From the NCBI GenBank assembly GCA_017311185.1, contig JAESUZ010000457.1:62001-126000 (forward strand): a DNA stretch of 64,000 nt, read 5' to 3'. A program made the position numbers and the translations under genes. The stretch is from Proteles cristata cristata (Eukaryota; Chordata; Mammalia; Carnivora; Hyaenidae). This document shows positions 1 through 12,299 of the stretch, piece after piece. The notes beneath the pieces were generated by a model that was not told where the DNA came from, made no database searches, and was given only the letters and a program-made list of their open reading frames with translations. Positions within the stretch are counted from its first letter, which is position 1. Each line of letters begins with the position of its first letter.

Positions 1-2459
1 AAAATTCTCCTCCTAAAATACTAGCAAACTGAATCCAACACTGTATTTAAAAAATCATTCACCACAATCAAGTGGGATTTATTCTCAGTTGCAAAGATAG
101 TTCCGTATTTGAAAATCAATCAAAGTGATACATTACATCAATAAGAGAAAGAATAAAAGTCATGTGATCATTTCAATAGATGTAGAAAAAGCATTTGACA
201 AAGTACAACATCCATTCATGATAAAGACACTCAACACTCAACAAAGTAGATTTAGAGGGAACATACCTCAACATAATGCCATTTATGAGAAACCTATAGC
301 TAACATCATACTCAATGGTGAAAAACTGAGATCTTTTCTCCAATAGTCAGGAACAACATAAAGATGTCCACTCCCACTGCTGTTATTCAACATAGTATTG
401 AAAGTCCTAGCCACAGCAATCAGACAAGAAAAAGGAATAAAAGACATTCAACTGGTAAGGAAGAGGTAGTTTTCACTATTTACAGAAAACATGACACTAT
501 ATATAGAAAAGGCTGCAAACTCCACCAAAACACTACTAGAACTGATAAATGAATTCAATATGGTTGCAGGATACAAATCAGTGTACAGAAATCTGTCACA
601 TTTCTATTCCATTTATGATTAGACAAAAACAATAAAATACCTAGGAATAAATTTAATCAAGGAGAAGAAAGACTTGTACTCTGAAAACTATTAGAAAATG
701 ATGAAAGAAATTGAAGATAACACAAAGAAATGGAAAGATATTCCATGCTGATGGACTAGAAGAAAAAATATTGTTAAAATACCCATACTATCCAAAACAA
801 TCTACAAATATAATGTAATCTGTATCAAAATACCAACAAAATTTTTCACAAAACTAGAAAAAGCAGTCCTAAAATTTGTATAGAACCACAATAGACCCCA
901 AATAGCCAAAGCAATCTTGAAAAAGAAAAATAAACCTGGATGTATCACAATTCCAGATTTCAAGCTATACTATAAAGCTGTGGTAATCAAAACAGTATGG
1001 TACTGGAGCAAAACCAGACACAAAAATCAATGGAATAGGATAGACATCCCAGAAACAAACCCACATATATATGGTCACTTAATCTTTGACCAAGAAGGCA
1101 AGAATATGCAATGGAAAAAAGATAGTTACTTCAACAAATAGTGTTGAGAAAACTTGGTAACTACATGCAAAAGAATGACACTGGACCACTTTCTTACACC
1201 ATACACAAAAATAATTTCAAAATGGGTTAAAGACCTAAGGGTGAGACTTGAAACCATAAGTATCCTAGAAGAGAGCACAGCCAGCAATTTATCTGACATT
1301 GGCCATAGCAACCTTTTTTTCTCAATGTGTCTCCTGAGGCAAGGGAAACAAAAGTAAAAAGAAACAATTGGGATTACATCAAAATAAAAAGCTCTGAACA
1401 ATAAAGGAAACAATCAAGAAAACTAAAAACAAAATAGGAGAAGATATTTGCAAATGACATATCTGATAAAGGGTTAGTACCCAAAATACATAAAGAACTT
1501 ATAGAACTCAACAACAGAAAACAGTCCATTAAAAAATGGGCAGAAGACATGAACAGATATTTTTCCAAAGAAGACATCGAGATGACCAACAGACATGTGA
1601 AAAGATGCTCAACATCATTGATCATCTGGAAAATGCAAATCAAAACCATAATGAGGTTTTACCTCACATCTATAAAAATGGCTAAAATAAAAAACACAAG
1701 AAACAAGTGTTGGTGAGGATGTAGAGAAAAGAGAACCCTTTACACTGTTGGTGGGAATGCAAACTGGTGCAGACACTGTGGAGAACACTATGGAGTTTCT
1801 TCAAAAAGTTAGAAATGGAGCAGCTCTATAATCCAGGAATTGAACTACTAGGTAAATACCAAAAAAACCAAAAACCAAACAACAAACAAACAAAAACACT
1901 AATTCAAAAGTATATATACACCAATATGTTTACAGCAGTGTTATTTATAATAGCCAAGTTATAAAAGCAGCCCAAGGGTCCATTGATAGATGAATGGATA
2001 AGATGTGAGATACACACACACACACACACACAGACGAATATTATTCAGCCATGAAAAGAATGAAATCTTGTCATTTGCAAGAAAATGGAAGAATCTAGAG
2101 AATATAATACTAAGTGAAATAAGTCTGTCAGAGGAAAATACCATATGATTGTATTCATATGCAGAATTTAAAAAAATGAAACAAAACACATAAGGAAAGA
2201 AAAAAGGAGGGAGGGAGGAAGGGGGGAGAGAGAGAGGGAGACCAAGAAATAACTCTTAACTAGAGAGAACAAACTGCTGGTTAGCAGAGGGGAGGTAGGA
2301 GAGGGGATGGGTGAAATAGGGAACAAGGATTAAAGAGTACATTTATCATGATGAGGACTGAGTAAAGTATAGAATTGTTGAATCATTATACTGTACACCT
2401 GAAAATACCATAGCACTGTATGTTAGCTATACTGGAATTAAAATAAAAAAATAAAAAGA
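1..2459 (+). mobile_element. L1 LINE, 3' portion (decayed ORF2 end plus 3'UTR)
   Basis: The translation at 125-346 contains the L1 reverse-transcriptase stretch [20 protein letters not shown], and 917-1141 gives the C-terminal ORF2 part ([18 protein letters not shown], then [17 protein letters not shown]). These pieces are in separate frames with stops between them, so ORF2 is dead. After about 1150 the sequence follows the L1 tail: the 'one more mismatch' rich region around 1560-1960, an ATTATTCAGCC motif near 2040, and a 3'UTR with a GGGAGGGAGG purine tract, ending in an A-rich tail just before 2460. The element enters from outside the window. A short (CA)n lies inside it at about 2012-2032. 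Reverse transcription and endonuclease activity are known for the family; this copy cannot supply them. Confidence 0.93.
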
Positions 2460-2592
2460 GGGGTGCCTGGTTGGCTGAGTTGAGTAGAACACACAACTCG
2501 ATCTCAGAGTCATGAGGTCAAGCCTCCCATTGGGCATAGAGCTTACTTCAACAAGAAATAAAGAAAAAAGAAAAAAAGGAAAAAGGAAAAGA
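2460..2592 (+). mobile_element. Old tRNA-derived SINE (SINEC, short form)
   Basis: Starts GGGGTGCCTGG at the tail of the L1 and has the tRNA-related head with degenerate A and B boxes, then goes directly to a GAAATAAAGAAAAAAG tail without the CT-rich segment of younger feline copies. It sits directly on the L1 A-tail, a common landing site. Confidence 0.75.
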
Positions 2593-3094
2593 ATTACCCT
2601 TAAATGCGGTTTGCTGTGTGGAGAGGCTCGCAGTAGTGAGAGGCACCCTAAACAGACCACCTGGGGAAAGAGCAGACTCTGGGGTTCCGTATCATGCTGA
2701 CTCTGGGCTGTTCACTCAGAGTGGAATGGTAAGTGGAATGCTCACACAACTCAAAAATTTCCAGCCTCGTTTCCACTCTCTACATTCTCCCTCCACATTT
2801 CTCTCTCTTACCTACTGTGAAGATTTCTTTTTTTCTTTTTTGTCTCCCTCCACTAGATTGCCCTTGTCCTTCACTTGGGGCAGACATTATCTACATCGTA
2901 AGCCCTCTCTGCTCCTTTGTGGTATCCTGCCACAACTTCAATTTGTAGGACAGCTTTGTCCCAAGGCAAATTAAAGACATGCACACCCTAAGGCAGGCAT
3001 TGAAATTATTTGGCAGGGCTCTTGTCCCCAGCTACACATCTACGAAGTTTCAAACATGCTTTGGTCACACCCCAAATCAATAACAGCAGAAAAC
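2593..3094. other. Unique-looking stretch, no feature recognised
   Basis: Two small open frames (2512-2700 and 2618-2974) cover this region, but they start in the SINE or lack any recognisable domain. A TTTC-rich pyrimidine tract lies around 2825-2870. I see no exon. Confidence 0.5.
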
Positions 3095-3178
3095 CTGGGG
3101 GTAGGACCCATGCAGCCCTATTTTCAAAGTTCACTGGGTAATTCCAAAGTGCAGCCAAGGTTAAGAACCAATGACAGT
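3095..3178 (+). mobile_element. MER5A-type DNA transposon fragment (3' end)
   Basis: The stretch ending CAAGGTTAAGAACCAATG resembles the terminal part of MER5A, a non-autonomous hAT-Charlie element spread before the mammalian radiation. Only the right end is kept. From 3179 to about 3985 I see no clear feature, apart from another possible small MER-type trace around 3370-3415. Confidence 0.5.
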
Positions 3179-4004
3179 GGATTTCAAACTCTTCCGACTT
3201 CTGTCCCCAGTGATTTCACATCATTTCACATCATGACTTATACTGCACACATGCATATAAAACAGAAGCAAACATTTTATAAAACAATACTTAGCTCTTA
3301 CATCCTGATGTTTTCTGTTCCACTCACTTGTATTTAAAACAAGGCTGGATGTGCCCCAACTTCCCACTTCACAATCCCTTAGGGGTCTGACCCACAGTTT
3401 GAAAACACTGTCTTAGATAATCCAGAAGAATTAATTAGTAAACACTATCCTCAAAATAAACATATATTTCAGAATTTCCCAAAGAGGATGTGTGAACCTC
3501 TAAGAATAAGTCCATAGTTACAGATGCCCATTTTGAAATTAATATTTCAAATTATATTTTTGGATTTTATAATCCAAATCTTTCATTTGACAAAATAGAA
3601 AATGCCACACACACACAGACTTTCCCTCCAGTATGCACATATGCCTGTGTACTCATCTATTTGAAAAATCTTTAAACAGTTGTATCATGGGCCCCCAAAT
3701 TTACAGCTCTTTGAGCTCAATTATTATGTTGTTTCAATATGTGTAGTTCAGGGGTGCTGGTATTAATTCTTCCTTTGCTCACCCACAGTGGTGCATCACA
3801 TAATATGGAGCCTGGCATTAATACTGTTGACAGAGTTCTAGTATTCTTCCATATATTTCTAATTTTGATTTAACAAAATAATACACCAGGGAGGCTGATA
3901 AACATACCTGGCCATCTGGAGAGGGGGGTTTGCTGTTACTACAGTCTATCAATAGTTATTGTGCTCCTAACATCAGACTAGAGTTTTAGGTAGCTGGTGT
4001 TCTT

Positions 4005-4244
4005 CTTCTTCTTCTTCTTCTTTTTTTTTTTTTTTTAATTTTTTTAAAGGTTTACTTATTTTTGAGAGAGAAAGAGAGAGCACAAGCAGGGGAGGGGAGA
4101 AAGAGGGAGACACATAATCCAAAGCAGGCTCCAGGTGCTAAGCTGTTAGCACAGAGCCTGGTGTGGGGCTCAGACTCATGAACTGTGAAATCATGACCTG
4201 ACCTGAAGTCAGACACTCAACCAACTGAGACTCTCAGGCTCCCC
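4005..4244 (-). mobile_element. SINEC-type SINE
   Basis: Reads in reverse: pyrimidine tail, GAGAGAGAAAGAGAGAG tract, then the tRNA head ending near GGCTCCCC. It is flanked by a 17-base target-site duplication AGGTAGCTGGTGTTCTT (3988-4004) and AGGTAGTTGGTGTTCTT (4245-4261), one mismatch. The (TTC)n run at 4001-4020 is the element's own expanded A-rich tail read in reverse. Confidence 0.95.
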
Positions 4245-4261
4245 AGGTAGTTGGTGTTCTT

Positions 4262-5440
4262 ACTATATGGGCAAAATGGAATTAAATGTTGCTGCTGATG
4301 CTCAGTTTTCACCAATGTTGCTGCTGCAGCAGCAGCCTTAAGTGCTTAAGACAATGTTTTTTGAGCCCCTTAGGGGAAAAAAAACCAACCAGGCAAAATG
4401 CTATTAGCCAGCTTCCAAAGGGGTTTTGACTTAGAAAAATACAGTAACTTACCAAACCCAATTCTTGGAAGTATAAATATTAAACTGAGTTAACAGTGGA
4501 CTTGTATGACATATGTTATAAAATCTTACATACAGAAACATAAAACACCAGCTATATAAAGATCATCTTTAGATAAGAAAAACAGAACTGTACATTAAAA
4601 AGAGCGGTAGACTGATTCAGGCTTCCCATCAGTCGGAGCGAAGTATCTGGAAGGGTCTGGGAAGCTGTCCCAGCATTACTGTGTTGGTATTACAGAGTGG
4701 GCACATAAGAGGCAGTTCCTTAGCAAAGGGCGTCTGCTTTCACTTGGTTATTGAACTTCAACATGGTGGTGTTCCTAAGACAAATGCAAATTCATTTCAA
4801 ACTTGCATTACTTGCCTAGCAAATCAGACCCTCTCTAGGGAATATTAAAGTGTTTCTCACCTTGACGACTTTAACTCATCTTAAGTTTTTTTTAAAAATC
4901 TCATTTCTCTGTGGAGAAAAGCTAAATTTGTGCGAAAGTATCTTGATCACAACTATTCATTAATTAAACAAATATAGACTAAGCATATATTAGGTATGAT
5001 TGCACTGTGGGAAATACTCATTGGAAGCTCTAAAGCACTTATAAAATATTTAAAAACTGAAACCCTCAAGGTAAAAGCAGATTGAAGAAAACAGGCTGCC
5101 AATCAATGTTACCAAAGTTAGTAAGTGTTAAAAGAAAACATTATTCCATAATCCTAATGAATTGAGAAGTGTGGAGTTACGCAAAGTAAAACAGGTTTCT
5201 TTGTTACAAGGTTTCTGGAGCCTCTATGTGAATATGATCTGAAAGGGTTAAATTTATTCCAGTATCTCCCCAAATTCTTTAACAAAAGAGGTTTTATAAG
5301 TCAGTATCTCAGGATTAGGCCACCTGTGAAAGATGGTGACTGAGAGCATGTTTTCGCTCTCTCTCTTTTCCATTTCCTTTAAATTAACTGTGTCAGAGAA
5401 AGGCACTGCCATCTATCTCTTTAGAGGGGAGGACAGAAAG
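4262..5440. other. Stretch without recognised gene
   Basis: Unique-looking AT-rich DNA. A small CTGCTGCAGCAGCAG inverted repeat lies at about 4319-4336. No exon, RNA gene or repeat family recognised. Confidence 0.5.
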
Positions 5441-5447
5441 AAAGATA

Positions 5448-5725
5448 TAGCGGCCACTAGCCCTACATGGCTACTGATCCCTTGAAATGTGGGGAGTCTG
5501 AATTGAGATGTGCTATAAATAGAAAACACACACCAGGTTTTGGAGATTTAGTTTAAAAAATGTAAATCTCTACTTCATTAAAATTTTTTTACTTTGCTCA
5601 CATGTGGGCTAAACACATATATCATTAAAATTAATTTTACCTATTTTTAAACATAACTACTAGAAAACCTAAAATGACATATGTGGTTCACATTATATTT
5701 CTAATAAACAGCATTTCCTTATGGA
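5448..5725 (+). mobile_element. Non-autonomous DNA transposon remnant (hAT/MER type)
   Basis: Contains the recognisable series CACTAGCCCTACATGGCTACTG, then CTTGAAATGTGG, then GAATTGAGATGTGCTATAA, and ends with the ACATATGTGGTTCACATTATA block. This is the pattern of a common mammalian MITE-like family; I do not give a subfamily name. Long diverged, no coding capacity. Confidence 0.55.
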
Positions 5726-5787
5726 ATAGCCCTTAAAGCCTTACTGGTCACCAACACCACACAACTATCCTCTACCTCGTGGCTGGT

Positions 5788-5789
<2 letters not shown>

Positions 5790-5826
<37 letters not shown>
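5790..5826. repeat. (CA)n microsatellite
   Basis: About 18 uninterrupted CA units. It creates two artefactual open frames of HT repeats on the plus strand; neither is a gene. Confidence 0.97.
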
Positions 5827-5828
<2 letters not shown>

Positions 5829-5917
5829 GTCTGCTCAGCTTAAACACTGTACTCTCTATTGCCACCTCTTGCTACAATCTTGCCCATGCTATAAAATCCA
5901 TCTCAAACTACAGAAGG

Positions 5918-6105
5918 CAACTCCTCACATTTATGAAGACTGGATTACATGCAAGGCATTGTGTTAAGTACATTTCATGGGACTCCCTAAGCCATTACAG
6001 CTGCTTTCTGAAGTGGGCAGCGTTTGATTCTCATTTTTTAGCTGGAAGACAAGCTCATGGTGCGCACCATCAGCTGGTCAGTGGTAAAGCCCAGATTCAT
6101 CTTTG
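5918..6105 (+). mobile_element. MIR SINE fragment
   Basis: Shows the MIR order: CATTTATGAAGACTGGATTACATG, a GGCATTGTGTTAAGTACATT block, and a degenerate 'ctcatttt..agctggaagac' core region, followed by CAGTGGTAAAGCCCAGATTC. MIRs are tRNA-derived SINEs of early mammalian age. Confidence 0.7.
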
Positions 6106-7349
6106 CTTCATCAGTCACCACTGCCCCACCTAGTGGTCTTTGCTATCCATGCCCCAAGTCAGCTCTGAGTTTCTGAACACATGTATCCCTCACTCCCTGG
6201 AATCCTTATTGCACTTAGTTAATGCATCTTGATTTATGAACCTTTTTCACAGCATGGATTACTGCATTGTATTGTAATTCTTATTGTGTCTTATTGTGTG
6301 TGATCCACACACTCTCTGAGACCAAGATGAATTTTGCTCATTTAAATCTTCATGGAAAACAATACTTTAAGATCTCAGTCAGTATTTGATTAATGTACAG
6401 TATATTATGTATTTAAACACATCATATACTCCTCTTACGCCTTTTACAAATGTAAATCTTGCTGTTGACATAAGAATTGGGTATATGGATGTGGAAGGCC
6501 ATTACTGACAGGTGGAATTTAAAAGCAAAGCAAAAGAGAGCAGCTGGAAGTCTGGTCTCACTCTAGTGGAGGAGACCTCCAAAGACCTTCCCACAGTGGC
6601 TCCTCTATCTACGAAGAGTAGTTACTCTCTCTCTCTCAGCTCATACTGTCAAGCTAACCCTGATGTCTGCTCTGGCCTTGTCTCTAAAGGAGATCTTCCC
6701 CCACCTACCCCAACCATACAACAGTGCCTGAGAAAAAACTGATGGGGGCGGGAGAGAAGAAATTAAGGTAGTAATTAGGGGTAATTCCAAAATGTCAACA
6801 TTTCTAGTTAAGTTTAGAAGACTCTTCGTCATGTACCCATTTGTTGTCTGAAAAAGGCACAATAAAAGCAGACTATAAAGACCCGCAATTGCACTGATAC
6901 ATTCCAAATGCTGGTATTTGCATGAGAATAGTAACGTTTCCTATCAAAACATCTCCTGGTGACAATTCTAGGAATATCAGTATTCAAAGAAATATGTTTT
7001 GGTAATAGAAAAATATGTACCTATGAAAAACAAGGATTTTTCATCCCTTCACAAAGGTTGTGTAATGGAGAACATTTAGGTAACCTCAGATCACTTCAAA
7101 ATGGATGTACTCATAATTTTCCCTAGCCCATGATCTAGACTTTTCTCTCAGAAGCCAGGTTTCCATGACTTTATGAAGTTTTCCTCACTTCAGTATACTC
7201 ACATCCAAGTGCGAGGCATACCTTCTCATCAGGTTGACCATCTTTTTCTCTGGAATGTCTTCTTTCAAAGGACAAGCTATGAATTGTTGACCTTCAACAA
7301 TCTAAACCTTATCCCGGGATCTCCAAATTGGATTCTTTGACCTTAGTTT
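6106..7349. other. Stretch without recognised gene
   Basis: Unique-looking DNA. Small frames at 6512-6742 and 6641-6907 (reverse) overlap each other and show no domain. A CTCTCTCTCTC run lies at about 6628. Nothing else supported. Confidence 0.5.
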
Positions 7350-7364
7350 ACATACATTTGGTTA

Positions 7365-7584
7365 GGGGCACCTGGGTGGCTCAGCCAGTTAAGCATCCAA
7401 CTTCAGCTCAGGTCATAATCTCATGGTTCCTGAGTTCGAATCCCACATCAGGCTCTATGCTGACAGCTCAGAGCCTGGGGCCTGCTTCAGATTCTGTGTC
7501 TCCTTCTCTCTCTGCCCCTCTCCCACCCCCACCCATATTCTGTCTCTGTCTCTCTCAAAAATAAATAAGCATTAAACAAAATTA
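7365..7584 (+). mobile_element. SINEC-type SINE (feline form)
   Basis: GGGGCACCTGGGTGGCTCAG head with A box, B box near GTTCGAATCCC, CT-rich region and AAATAAATAAGCATTAAA tail. Target-site duplication CATACATTTGGTTAG (7350-7364) and AATACATTTGATTAG (about 7586-7600). Confidence 0.96.
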
Positions 7585-7600
7585 AATACATTTGATTAGA

Positions 7601-7812
7601 CAAACCATAAGAAACTCTTAAATACAGAGAACTGGGGTTAATGGAGGGAGAGGGCTGGGGAGTGGTATAAATGGGTGATGGGCATTAAGGGAGCACTTGC
7701 TGGGATGAGCACTGGGTGTTGTATGTAAGAGATGAATCACTGAGTTCTACTTCTGAAACCAATAACACACTGTATGTTAACTTGGATTTAAATTTAAAAA
7801 AATAATAAACAA
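7601..7812 (+). mobile_element. L1 3' end, 5'-truncated, carnivore type
   Basis: Carries the carnivore L1 3'UTR: AACTCTTAAATACAGAGAAC, GGGTGATGGGCATTAAGG, GATGAGCACTGGGTGTTGTA, ACTGTATGTTAACTTGGATT and an A-rich end. Only the last 210 bases are present. It begins right after the SINE duplication, so the SINE landed at its 5' edge. Confidence 0.9.
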
Positions 7813-8767
7813 TATTGATGAACATAAAATAGTGCCAAAATGAAAAATAAATACACTTATTTTGAATAATTTTTTCACAAATATGTTCACTATTTTGGAA
7901 ATCCATTATCTTCAGGAATGACTAGTGTTTCTAGGAACGTATATGTATCTGTAGTGATTTTTCAACCACTTCTATTTCTGTTCTGCCAATTAAAGAAAGG
8001 AGCAAGCAATTCATGCGTTTATTCAATTTTACAAACATTCACTGGATTTTGTCCCAGGTCTAAGATGGACACTGTAGGGACACAAACAGGGTCCTGGTTT
8101 TAGATGTAGGCATATGAAGGGGAGGCAAAGGTGGGTGCAGGTTCAACTGGGGGAGCACGAGGCAAAGCATTTAGTTTAGACAGAACCACTTGGCTAAAAG
8201 TAGACAAGCCAAGGCAGAGGCATGAGAATCCCGGCTGGCCTTGGGGGTACTAGAGGTTGGAGGGGAAAGGTGTGAACTCAGGGGTGGACTGCTATTGTAC
8301 AATGGGAGCCACAGAAATCCCTGTCTGATGAAGGGGTGCTGGAGGTAGAAGGACAACTTAGGGAAGATAATCAAGAGCTGAGCTAGGGAACTATAACCTG
8401 GCTTAGAAGGAAGATGCCAGACACAAGAGCTCTTTACTAGATGCAATGAGGAAGCATCCATTATAGACACCAAGAGGATCAGGAAGTCAGGAGAAGGGGC
8501 TGGTGTAGGCAGGTGGATGATTTTTCTACTTTTAGATAAGTTGAGTCTCAGTGGACAAGTCCAACACTAGTTGAAAAATGAATAGGACTAAATGCATAAT
8601 CTCCATCAGGACAGACAGTCCACTCCCCCAACCTACATATGCAAACAGAGAATGTAAGGAAGTGTTATTACAGCTGCCCTTGTGATTGATAAAGCCAAGG
8701 GTCAAACTGTCTGTGTGAGAAGGAAGCAACCTGACTTGCTGGCCTTATCAAGATAGAGAAATTACTG
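7813..8767 (+). other. Stretch without recognised gene; possible L2-age repeat from about 8025
   Basis: From about 8025 the text (ACAAACATTCACTGG, later GGTAGAAGGACAAC and TTTTAGATAAGTTGAGTCTC) weakly resembles the antisense L2-age repeat seen better at 30.1 kb. It seems to resume after the SINE at 9016-9150. No open frame with a recognisable domain. Confidence 0.35.
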
Positions 8768-8998
8768 GGGTGCTTGGGTGGCTCAGTTGGTTAAGTGTCT
8801 GACTTTGGCTCAGGTCATGATCTCATGGTTTATGGGTTCGAGTCCCACATCAGGCTCTGTGCTGACAACTAGCTCAGAGCCTGAAGCCTGTTTCAGATTC
8901 TGTATCTCCCTCTCTCTCTGACCCTCCCCTGATCACGCTCTCTCCCTCTCTCTCTCTCTGAAATAAATAAAACATCTAAATTTTTTTAATTTAAAAAA
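8768..8998 (+). mobile_element. SINEC-type SINE (feline form)
   Basis: GGTGCTTGGGTGGCTCAG head, CT-rich middle with TGACCCTCCCCTG, and AAATAAATAAAACAT tail. Target-site duplication AGATAGAGAAATTACTG (8751-8767) and AGATAGAGGAATTACTG (8999-9015), one mismatch in 17. Confidence 0.96.
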
Positions 8999-9194
8999 AG
9001 ATAGAGGAATTACTGCTGTCAGTAGGTGTATGATTATTTCATTTTTGGATGAGGTGAGTCTAAGGTTCTGTGGATGATCAAGATTGAGAAATCCAACAGG
9101 CAGTTACAGCTGGATAAGTCGATGTCCAGAAAAGAGTATCCACAATGAAGGAGGTGATGGTCTATAGAAACCAAGTCTCCCTGAAGTCTTCTAT

Positions 9195-9335
9195 TCAATT
9201 CTGGGTGCCACACTTTGGTGACATAATTGGGGCTTGTCTAGAAGGGAAGAGAAATGAAATGTGTGGCCATGGTTTAGAGGAAAAGCTTGAAGGAGCTTTG
9301 AATGTGTGACAGAAGAAAAGGAAAAGCAGGGAAGC
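9195..9335 (-). mobile_element. CR1/L3 LINE fragment
   Basis: On the plus strand it reads TTCAATTCTGGGTGCCACA, then GGCTTGTCTAGAAGGGAAG and GAAAAGCTTGAAGGAGCT, which is the antisense signature of CR1/L3 3' sequence. Very old and diverged. From 9336 to 9830 I recognise nothing further; a frame at 9467-9715 has no known domain. Confidence 0.5.
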
Positions 9336-9830
9336 CTCCTTCAGTCATGTAAAAGAGGAATCAGATATGACCAATAATAGGAAAGAGGTAGACATAGGAA
9401 TCAAAGGACAGATACTAGGGGAAAGCACATTCCCCAAGTCAAGGTAAGGACTCCCTGGCCAGCACTTTGGGATGTGGTAATTTCCTCTTCCTTAAGGAAA
9501 CTGAAGCATACCTTGGACAACAGCCTCAGGGGATGCTAGCAAGGGGACTGAAGAATATGGTGGAGAGCTCAATAATAGATGTCCCTGTCAGCCCTATGAC
9601 CCCATGGCAGATTGGAGCAACAGATGCATGGGTAAGGGTCATTTACAGAGAGCAGACAGGTGAAGCTACAAGTAGGATGCCCAAGACACAGATTGCGGCT
9701 AGAGAAAATAAGTGAACTATGAAAGAATCTTATATGGAATGAGAGAAAAGAAGCTAGTGGGGATAGAAACATCTTAAGAGTAGGAAGAAATTCAAAGACT
9801 GTCACATAACAAAGACAAGGAAGAGGAAAC

Positions 9831-12060
9831 ATTATTGAGGTATAGCTTAAATATAGTAAAGTGTACAACTGTTAAGGGTACAGCTTGATTATTTTTCACA
9901 CCATTCCAAAAGGTTCCCTCAAGCCTTCCCTATTCAGTACCCCCAAAGAATAATCACTGTTTTGACTTGTGGCATAGATTAGATAAGCCTGTTTTTGGAC
10001 ATTGTATAAACAGAAGCATGCAATATGTACTCTTTGATTTCTCTACATCAGTATTATGCCCATGAGATTCATCCATGTTGCTATTTGTGAGTAGCTCATC
10101 CTTTTCCATCATTATGTAGATAATGGAAGTTTCCAGGTTTTGGCTATTCTGAATAAAGCTGTTATAAACAGTCTTGTACATGTGAACATAAGCACTCTTC
10201 TGTTGGGTAATGTGAATGGTGTAATTTCTGTGTCATAGGGCAAATATATGTTCTGCTTTAATCAATACAGCCAATAAGTGAAATAAGTCAGGCAGAGAAG
10301 GACAGATACCATATGTTTGCACGTATAGGTGGATTAGGAGGAACTTAATGGAGGACCATAGGGGAGAAGAAGGGGAAAAATAGTTGGGGAGAGGGAGGGG
10401 GGCAAACCATGAGAGACTCTTGAATGCTGAGAACAAAGTGAGGGTTGATGGGGATGGGGAAGAGGGAAAGGGGGGTTATGGGCGTGGAGGAGGGCACTTG
10501 TGGGGATGAGCACTGGGTGTGATTTGGAAACCAACTTAACAATAAACTATTTTAAAAATCAATGAAGCCAAACATTTTTTCCAAAATCTTATGCCAATAT
10601 ATATTTTTTCCAGCAGTGTAAGAGAATTACAATTTCTCTGTATCTTCATTAATACTCTGTATGTTGTCGTTCATTTTAATTTAATCATCTTGGAGAGGTG
10701 TGTCGTGATATGCTATTGTGCTATTAATTTTAATTTCTCTGATGAGAACAGCATTTGGTTGAGATGAGACCATCTGTGTTTGAACACCATTTTATCATGT
10801 ATTTAGTAGCCATGCTGATGTCCTCCTTTATATAGTGTCTGCTTAAGTCTCTTGTCCATTCTTAAAGTGGGTTTCCTGATACATATATACACGAGGAATG
10901 TGAGTCCTTGGTTGGATGCATGCATTGCAAATATCTTTTCAAAGTTTGTGGCTTGCTTTTTTTTTTTTTTTAATTCTTTAAAGGGTATCTCTGGATGAAT
11001 ACAATTCTTCATTTTTATTCAGTCAAATTTACCCAGGTTTTACATTTATTACCAGTTCTGTTTTTAAAATTTTTTGCATAAAAGGTCCCAAAGACATTTT
11101 CACATTTTCTTCTAGAATATTAATAGTTTTAGTTTTAACATTTAAGTCATTCATCTTGAAATAATTTTTGTATATGGCACAGGGATAAAATTTAAAATTT
11201 TTCCTTACAAATATACAACTGACCTAGCATCAGCTATGGAAAAGGCTCTCCTCTCTTCTACTTAATTGTAAATCAAGTGATGCATATAGGCCTGTCTCTC
11301 TGGATTTTCATTCCCGACCCATTGATCTAATAGGCTATCATTTTTCAATGCTACAATCTCAATTATTAAGCTTTAGAGCAAGTCTTAAAACTAGTATGAA
11401 ACTTTCAGATTTGTTATTATTCTTAAACACTGCCTTGGATATTATAATTACTTTTCATTTCCATTTAAATTTTGTAATCACCTTGTCAACTTATACAGGA
11501 GAAAATGCCATTGGGACTCTAATTGGAATTTCACAGAATCTATAAGTCATTTAAGGGACAACTGACATCTTTAAAATATTGAGTATTCCAATCCATGAAC
11601 ATGGTATATGCTTCTATTTTTTAAGATCTTAATTAATTTCTTCCAATGTTTTGTACTTTTTGGTGTGGCATTCTTGCACACCTGTTATTAATTTTTTTCC
11701 TAGGTATTTTTTATGGTACTTTTTACACAGTAAACCAAAAATTTTTTACCTTTTCTAATTGTTACTAGTATATTAATCTCTAAATGAGACAGCTTTAATT
11801 GTTATTTTCTACTTTTAATAATTTTCATTTCTTTTTCCTTGCCTTAGTGTCTAGTAAAATACCCAGGACAGTGTGCAATAAGTGACAGGGTGACATGTGA
11901 TAAAAGATGGGAGAGACTATGGGTGGTCAGGCATCCTTATCTTGTTTCTTATGCCAGAGTGAAAGCATCAGTATTTTACCATTAAATATGGCTGGTACAT
12001 AACATATATCAGATTAAAGCAGTTGCCTTTAATCTTAGTTTGCTTTCAGTATTCTAAATT
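9831..12060 (-). mobile_element. Ancient L1 (L1M-age), antisense, interrupted
   Basis: Begins with the reversed L1 3'UTR (ATTGAGGTATAGCTTAAATATAG), then shows CTGAATAAAGCTGTTATAAAC and GTTTTGTCCATTCTTAAAG-like blocks typical of antisense L1. It continues AT-rich to about 12.06 kb with decreasing resemblance. No intact frame. A younger L1 end is inserted at 10274-10556. Confidence 0.65.
10274..10556 (+). mobile_element. Younger L1 3' end inserted in older L1
   Basis: GAAATAAGTCAGGCAGAGAA, a long G-rich purine tract, GATGAGCACTGGGTGT, and an A-rich tail identify a 5'-truncated carnivore L1. The target-site duplication is AATCAATACAGCCA (10260-10273) and AATCAATGAAGCCA (10557-10570), two mismatches in 14. 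Its plus orientation is opposite to the host L1. Confidence 0.92.
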
Positions 12061-12299
12061 TAAATGTTAAATTCTACAAAGGATCCTTGATAACTTATGT
12101 GGACATTTCAGGAAGAGAGCATAGGACTTTGTTGATTGAAGACTGTCCCTCTCTATTTGGGAAAGACAATCACCTTGGACAGCCACTAGCCACACATCTG
12201 AGTCAGACACTTTAATCTGTGGATGGTTCTTAGTTCCTATGTTTTATCTTTCCTTTTACTAGCTCTAGGTCTCCGGATCTCGAGCTAAAATCCTAAAAG
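12061..12299. other. Short unique stretch
   Basis: No repeat family or exon recognised. Confidence 0.4.

Noticed and set aside
5779..6133. Open frames starting in the (CA)n repeat
   Set aside because: Histidine-threonine repeats are a direct product of the microsatellite.
7365..7450. tRNA-like heads with A and B boxes at each SINE
   Set aside because: These are SINE promoters, not tRNA genes: no complete cloverleaf and each is followed by SINE body, tail and target duplication.
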